From Candidatus Jidaibacter sp. (GTDB lineage: Bacteria; Pseudomonadota; Alphaproteobacteria; Rickettsiales; Midichloriaceae), in the NCBI GenBank assembly GCA_021298045.1, contig JAJTHY010000169.1:1-10681 (forward strand): a stretch of 10,681 bases of DNA, given 5' to 3'. Positions 6,872 to 10,681 of this stretch are shown here, in pieces. A program made the position numbers and the translations under genes. The stretch's first letter is position 1, and each line of letters opens with the position of its first letter. The notes beneath the pieces are model-generated. The model was not told where the DNA came from. It saw only the letters and a program-made list of their open reading frames with translations, and ran no database searches.

Positions 6872-7633
6872 TCGGGGAGTATGTTTACTACATTCATTAT
6901 TTACATATTCCGTTATATTATCTAATCTTCTAATCACATTTTCTGGATTATTTTTGTAGTATTTTAAATGAAACAAAAAATCATTTTTAAAATCTTCTAG
7001 ATTGAAATCTTGTTTAGTAATAGGCCCTAGCACTGCACCCGATTTCAGCACAGCCTTTTCCCCATTAAGAAATTTGTAAAGGGGCCCGCGAGCGCTCAAA
7101 CCATATTGGTTACTGTAATCAAACAAGTGTATTTTTCCGATATCTGACCGAGCAAAATTTTTCCCAGGCCCCTCTTTTAAACTATCTATAAACATTTCTA
7201 TTATGCACCCTTTAGACAAAATCTCATTTACATATGCATCATGTATCAATTTTTTGCCATAACCACTTGACAAGGCTTCATCTATTTTTGGAACCATATT
7301 TGAAAATGCTTTTTTAACGGGAATAGCGATTATCTTATCTTGCTGGCTACATATTTTTTCTATAGAGCGAATTTCAGAATCTGATAAAATTTTACTGCCA
7401 TCACTATGCGTTGCATTTTGAATTATCTTAAGAAATATTGCCCTACCATAGGCATTATGAGCTATGTCCATCTGATTACCACCAAATGATAACCCACTAT
7501 TCTCTGTACCTGCCCAGCTGAGTTTATATGCTCCCTTACCATATTTCAGTTCGTTTAACATCATAATATGGTGGTAGTCTTCGTAGATACCACAAAGTCT
7601 ATCTCCACCCTTAAATTCATAATTTTTTTTCAT
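6857..7633 (-). CDS. Unknown protein cut by group II intron (possible lysozyme-like)
   Basis: The frame encodes 258 residues, but only 1-254 (6872-7633) are exon. The last four residues, VCQE, and the stop come from the inserted intron, whose 5' end falls exactly after codon 254. The original C-terminus is therefore missing or displaced. The protein is soluble-looking, with no signal peptide, and rich in Lys, Asn and Ile. The most distinctive segment is WAGTENSGLSFGGNQMDIA at about 40-58, with a Glu followed by SGLSFG and Gln. I faintly associate this pattern with lysozyme-fold phage and secreted hydrolases, but this is weak and no full domain can be claimed. AAGG lies 8 bases before the ATG. 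An extended -10 promoter candidate sits 16-24 bases upstream. No neighbour gives a functional clue. Confidence 0.6.
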   Translation of the reverse strand: MKKNYEFKGGDRLCGIYEDYHHIMMLNELKYGKGAYKLSWAGTENSGLSFGGNQMDIAHNAYGRAIFLKIIQNATHSDGSKILSDSEIRSIEKICSQQDKIIAIPVKKAFSNMVPKIDEALSSGYGKKLIHDAYVNEILSKGCIIEMFIDSLKEGPGKNFARSDIGKIHLFDYSNQYGLSARGPLYKFLNGEKAVLKSGAVLGPITKQDFNLEDFKNDFLFHLKYYKNNPENVIRRLDNITEYVNNECSKHTPRVCQE

Positions 7634-7648
7634 TTTAAATACCTAAGT

Positions 7649-7657
7649 TATACCAAA
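7649..7657 (-). promoter_or_regulatory. Candidate extended -10 promoter for the interrupted gene
   Basis: On the minus strand TGGTATAAC fits the extended -10 pattern TGnTATAAT at 5 of 6 core bases, with no good -35. Transcription would begin within about 10 bases of the ATG at 7633, a very short leader. The site lies inside an inverted repeat, TAAGTTA (7644-7650) and TAACTTA (7662-7668), which could bind a regulator. The same GTTATACC string occurs in repeat copy D at 10498, so it may instead be repeat-derived. Confidence 0.3.
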
Positions 7658-7750
7658 CTTTTAACTTAGCATTGCTGGATTCGAGGATGGAAGTCATGTT
7701 GAGTAAATTTCCCCTCAAAATATTTGATAAAAAGTTAAGAATCAAAATGG

Positions 7751-7779
7751 TTTAAAATCATAAATTTTATGGCTATAAT
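7751..7779 (+). promoter_or_regulatory. Candidate sigma-70 promoter for dxs
   Basis: TTTAAA (7751-7756) and a perfect TATAAT (7774-7779) are separated by 17 bases. Transcription would begin near 7786, about 24 bases before the dxs ATG. It is divergent from the leftward gene that starts at 7633. No strong Shine-Dalgarno precedes the dxs start; ATGs at 7788 and 7794 are out of frame with it. Confidence 0.55.
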
Positions 7780-7809
7780 ACATAGCTATGTTTATGAGTG
7801 TAACTGTAT

Positions 7810-9714
7810 ATGAAAGCCATTAAAAAGAACCAACCCCTTTTATCTCAGGTTAATTCTCCAGAAGATCTAAGGCTTTTTGATATATCTGAGCTTCCAGAAA
7901 TTGCCGAAGAGTTACGGCAAACGACAATTGAATCTGTCTCCAAGACTGGGGGACACCTAGGCGCAGGGCTTGGAGTAGTTGAGCTTACCGTCGCTTTGCA
8001 CTATGTATTCAATACCCCAAAAGACTTATTGGTGTGGGACATTGGGCACCAAGCATATCCACATAAAATTTTGACTGGCCGTAAAGATCTTATGCATACT
8101 CTACGTCAAGGCGGCGGCATTTCCGGCTTCTTAAAACGCACAGAAAGTGAGTACGATACTTTCGGTGCTGGCCATAGCTCTACCTCAATTTCCGCAGCCC
8201 TTGGCATGGCGGTTGCTCGCGATTTGAATGAAGATGATCAACACGTAGTAGCAGTGATAGGAGATGGTTCTTTAAGTGCTGGCATGGCATACGAAGCAAT
8301 GAATAATGCAGGGCACTTAAGAAGTAAACTCATAGTTGTTTTAAATGATAATGAAATGTCTATTGCGCCTAATGTTGGTGCAATGAACACCTACCTAAAC
8401 AAATTGATGTCTTCAAAACCATTTTTAAATTTTAGGCAGATAGCAAAAAGCATATTGCACAAAATGCCAGACCCAATTGAACACTTTGCAAAGAAAACCA
8501 AACAGTATGCCAAAGATATTGTGACTGGTGGAAATTTCTTTGAAGAAATGGGTTTTCATTATGTTGGCCCACTAGATGGTCATGACGTTCAAAGTTTGAT
8601 ATTTGTATTAGAAAATCTAAAAAATGATAGCGGCATTGAAAGCCCAATCCTGGTGCACATCAAAACTCAAAAAGGCAAGGGCTTTAACCCCCCATTTAGC
8701 TGCGGAGAAAGCTACCACGCAGTTGGCAAATTTGACCCACTTACTAAAGAGCAGCAGAAATCAGCTCCAAGCAAACCAACATATACAAAAATATTTGGCG
8801 AAACTTTAGTAAAGATGGCGGAGCAAGATGATAAAATCGTTGCAATTACGGCTGCCATGCCATCTGGAACTGGCGTAAATATATTTGAGCAATCCTTCCC
8901 TGAGCGCACTTTTGATGTTGGAATCGCGGAACAACATGCCGTAACATTTGCAGCGGGTCTTGCTACACAAGGTATTAAACCATACGTAGCAATATACTCC
9001 ACTTTTATGCAACGCGCCTATGACCAAGTAGTGCATGACGTTGCTATCCAAAACTTGCCAGTTAGGTTCATGATGGATAGAGCGGGCTTAGTAGGGGCCG
9101 ATGGCCCAACGCATGCTGGATCTTTCGATTTAGCGTTTATGTGCTGCTTACCAAATATCGTAATTATGGCGCCTTCTGATGAAATTGAATTTGTGAAAAT
9201 GCTCGCAACCAGCATGAATATAAACGATCGCCCTTCAGCAATACGTTACCCACGGGGCGAAGGAGTTGGCCTTTCGTTACCTAACGAATTAAAACCCATT
9301 GCAATTGGCAAAGGAAAGGTTGTTAAAAAAGGTGAAAAGGTTGCAATACTAAACTTAGGAACACGAATGCAGGAAGTTCTCAAGGCTTCGGAGATTTTAA
9401 AAAATGATAACATAAACATCACCATAGCTGATGCTAGGTTTGCCAAACCTTTAGATCATGATCTTATTCGGGAATTAGCAAAAAATCATGAGGTACTTAT
9501 CACCATTGAAGAAGGATCTGTTGGTGGTTTCGGCAGCTGGGTTGCAAAATTTTTAGAAGATGAAGGGCTAATGGATACTGGAAATCTCAAGTTCCGCTCT
9601 ATGTGCTTACCAGATGCATTTATTGACCATGACACACCTTATAATATGTATGAAATAGCTGGCTTGAATAGCAATGGCATTGTGCAAAAAGTGAAATCTT
9701 TATTAAAGGCATGA
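7810..9714 (+). CDS. dxs: 1-deoxy-D-xylulose-5-phosphate synthase
   Basis: Condenses pyruvate and glyceraldehyde-3-phosphate with thiamine diphosphate, the first step of the MEP isoprenoid pathway. The 634-residue protein is full length. The N-terminal domain has SKTGGHLGAGLG at 44-55, WDIGHQAYPHKILTGR at 76-91, and the ThDP-Mg motif GDGSLSAGMAYEA starting at 151 with LNDNEMSI at 178-185. The pyrimidine-binding domain starts near 325 and has DVGIAEQHAVTFAAG with the cofactor-activating Glu374, then DRAGLVGADGPTHAG. The C-terminal transketolase domain follows from about 500. It is the first gene of a rightward pair; its TGA overlaps the ATG of the cysQ-like gene as ATGA, so the two are probably co-transcribed and translationally coupled. 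Presence of this gene indicates MEP-type isoprenoid synthesis, which some but not all Rickettsiales keep. Confidence 0.98.
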   Translation: MKAIKKNQPLLSQVNSPEDLRLFDISELPEIAEELRQTTIESVSKTGGHLGAGLGVVELTVALHYVFNTPKDLLVWDIGHQAYPHKILTGRKDLMHTLRQGGGISGFLKRTESEYDTFGAGHSSTSISAALGMAVARDLNEDDQHVVAVIGDGSLSAGMAYEAMNNAGHLRSKLIVVLNDNEMSIAPNVGAMNTYLNKLMSSKPFLNFRQIAKSILHKMPDPIEHFAKKTKQYAKDIVTGGNFFEEMGFHYVGPLDGHDVQSLIFVLENLKNDSGIESPILVHIKTQKGKGFNPPFSCGESYHAVGKFDPLTKEQQKSAPSKPTYTKIFGETLVKMAEQDDKIVAITAAMPSGTGVNIFEQSFPERTFDVGIAEQHAVTFAAGLATQGIKPYVAIYSTFMQRAYDQVVHDVAIQNLPVRFMMDRAGLVGADGPTHAGSFDLAFMCCLPNIVIMAPSDEIEFVKMLATSMNINDRPSAIRYPRGEGVGLSLPNELKPIAIGKGKVVKKGEKVAILNLGTRMQEVLKASEILKNDNINITIADARFAKPLDHDLIRELAKNHEVLITIEEGSVGGFGSWVAKFLEDEGLMDTGNLKFRSMCLPDAFIDHDTPYNMYEIAGLNSNGIVQKVKSLLKA

Positions 9715-10487
9715 AAATAAATCCAGTCCAAATTGCAGAAATAGCGATTGATGCCAGCAAAATAGCTCTTAAACATTATAGCCTGGATGATTTAGAAGTA
9801 ACAAGTAAGGAAGACCACTCACCAGTAACTGCTGCAGATATTGAAATTAGCGAATTTATTACCAAACGCTTAATTGCTATTGCCCCTTCTATACCAGTCA
9901 TCTCTGAAGAAGATAACCAAACTTTAAATCTTTATGTAATCCGTAATAGCGATCTCTTCTGGCTTGTAGACCCCATTGACGGCACATGGTCATTCATAAA
10001 TAGAGATGGCGTCTTTGTTATTAACATTGCTTTGATCAAAAATGGCGACCCTATTTTGGGCATTATAAATTCGCCACTACATGGCTCCACCTATTATAAC
10101 CTTGATGATAGCGTTTATAAAATTGAAAATGCTGCAAACACTGCGCTGAACCCTAAAAGAAATTTTAGCAAAGGATTAGACTTTTTGGTATCCGACAGCA
10201 ATCTGTGTCAACGATCTCAGGATTTCTTAAGTCGCTATAAAGTTAAGACATTAAGCCCGGTTCCAAGTGCGTATAAATTTGCTCTTATGGTAGAAGGCCA
10301 AGGTGATATTTACCCACGCTTTAAGCCTACATTCTCCTGGGACACAGCTTCTGGGCACGCTCTGCTAAAAGCTGTGGGAGGCGAGATATTCTCTCCAAAT
10401 GCCACCCCGCTTAAATATAACCACACCCTTAGAAACCCCAATTTTGTAGCGGTTGCAGATGCCACAATCAAGGTTGATAAATTTTAG
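9711..10487 (+). CDS. cysQ: CysQ-like 3'(2'),5'-bisphosphate nucleotidase
   Basis: The 258-residue protein is in the inositol monophosphatase superfamily, closest in pattern to CysQ, which removes a phosphate from 3'-phosphoadenosine 5'-phosphate (PAP). Metal-binding motifs are SEED at 65-68, WLVDPIDGT at 84-92, and SWDTASGHALLKAVGGE at 219-235. DIYPRFKPT at 209-217 is typical of CysQ and not of inositol phosphatases. One oddity is GTWSFINRDG at 91-100, where CysQ usually reads GTKEFI; the change follows the metal ligands and may alter substrate choice. The length fits the family. The ATG overlaps the dxs stop as ATGA. No sulfate-assimilation genes are nearby, so PAP removal or a related housekeeping role is more likely than sulfate assimilation. 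Superfamily is very sure, CysQ subfamily fairly sure. Confidence 0.86.
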   Translation: MKINPVQIAEIAIDASKIALKHYSLDDLEVTSKEDHSPVTAADIEISEFITKRLIAIAPSIPVISEEDNQTLNLYVIRNSDLFWLVDPIDGTWSFINRDGVFVINIALIKNGDPILGIINSPLHGSTYYNLDDSVYKIENAANTALNPKRNFSKGLDFLVSDSNLCQRSQDFLSRYKVKTLSPVPSAYKFALMVEGQGDIYPRFKPTFSWDTASGHALLKAVGGEIFSPNATPLKYNHTLRNPNFVAVADATIKVDKF

Positions 10488-10497
10488 ATTTCGATAA

Positions 10498-10540
10498 GTT
10501 ATACCAAAACCCGCTCTAAAATGGACAGATGCGATTATAT
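10498..10540 (+). repeat. Dispersed repeat, copy D (long form)
   Basis: It matches copy B at 215-260, including AAAACCCG, TCTAAAATGGACAGATGCG and a TTRTAT end. It starts 11 bases after the cysQ-like stop codon. It ends exactly where the IS66-type terminal sequence GTAAGCG begins at 10541, so the insertion sequence landed in or at the edge of this repeat. Confidence 0.65.
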
Positions 10541-10681
10541 GTAAGCGTACAGTAAAGGAGGTTTAGTGCAGCGGGTTAATCTAGTTTAATGTTCCACGGG
10601 AGGAGTTCTGCGATCTTGGATATCGGATGATCTTGTATCCGCTCAAATACCGCCCTTAAGTACTCCCACGGGTTTAAGCCA
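10541..10681 (-). mobile_element. IS66-family element, one end (runs off the window)
   Basis: The element tip GTAAGCGTACAG at 10541 is typical of IS66-family terminal repeats, which start GTAAGCG. It is followed after 35 bases by the end of a leftward IS66 transposase. IS66 elements usually make 8-base target duplications; the outer 8 bases here are GATTATAT (10533-10540). The other end is outside the window, so the duplication cannot be tested. Confidence 0.75.
10576..10681 (-). CDS. IS66 transposase, C-terminal end (partial)
   Basis: The leftward frame ends at a TAA (10578-10576) and enters from beyond the window edge. The visible 34 residues read GLNPWEYLRAVFERI, then QDHPISKIAELLPWNIKLD. 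This matches the conserved C-terminal tail of IS66 transposases (an EYLRAVFERI-like helix followed by HP...I.ELLPWN). The catalytic DDE domain is outside the window. No frameshift is seen in this part. It is 35 bases inside the element tip at 10541, the normal spacing for this family. Confidence 0.88.
   Translation of the reverse strand, partial: GLNPWEYLRAVFERIQDHPISKIAELLPWNIKLD

Noticed and set aside
7673..7696. Second copy of the GTCATCC palindromic element
   Set aside because: Only CGAGGATG and a nearby GTCATG recall the element; the match is too short and lacks the paired ends.
8432..9446. Leftward open frames opposite dxs
   Set aside because: They are antisense shadows of the dxs frame, which carries all family motifs.
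1..10681. tRNA genes, CRISPR arrays, or strong intrinsic terminators
   Set aside because: I saw no cloverleaf-like sequence, no regularly spaced repeats, and no stem followed by a T-run after any of the gene ends; weak terminators cannot be ruled out by eye.

Overview
The window is AT-rich and looks like an alphaproteobacterial genome of the Rickettsiales or Holosporales type (host-dependent intracellular bacteria). This rests on the style of the proteins, a queuine-scavenging gene pair, decaying group II introns, an IS66 element and short palindromic repeats in the spacers. The lineage is inferred; there is no rRNA here to test it.

Layout. Positions 1-312 are gene-free and repeat-rich. Positions 313-4927 hold four leftward genes, transcribed in the order glmS, a VUT/QPTR-family transporter, tgt and an AlkD-like HEAT-repeat gene. 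The spacers are 65, 1 and 106 bases, so they may form one operon with a likely promoter just upstream of glmS. Positions 5044-6880 are a decayed mobile-element zone. Two differently deleted pieces of the same group II intron face each other as an inverted repeat: 139 intron bases plus 9 identical exon bases. Between them lie a truncated intron reverse transcriptase, an unidentified coding remnant and a small Cys-rich membrane-protein gene. The leftward intron piece interrupts a leftward gene of unknown function (codons 1-254 at 6872-7633) exactly on a codon boundary. Positions 7810-10487 are a rightward pair, dxs and a cysQ-like phosphatase, overlapping by ATGA and preceded by a good promoter. 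From 10541 to the end lies the end of an IS66-family element with the transposase C-terminus.

How the genes work together. The transporter and TGT form a plausible queuine import and tRNA-insertion module; this TGT has the GGSLG segment I recall from the Chlamydia enzyme rather than the usual bacterial one. GlmS makes glucosamine-6-phosphate for peptidoglycan and LPS. Dxs opens the MEP isoprenoid pathway. The CysQ-like protein is probably a housekeeping nucleotide phosphatase. A short repeat family sharing the core TAAAATGG occurs four times, always on the plus strand, at 65, 218, 6707 and 10500. One copy fills an intron deletion junction and another abuts the IS66 end.
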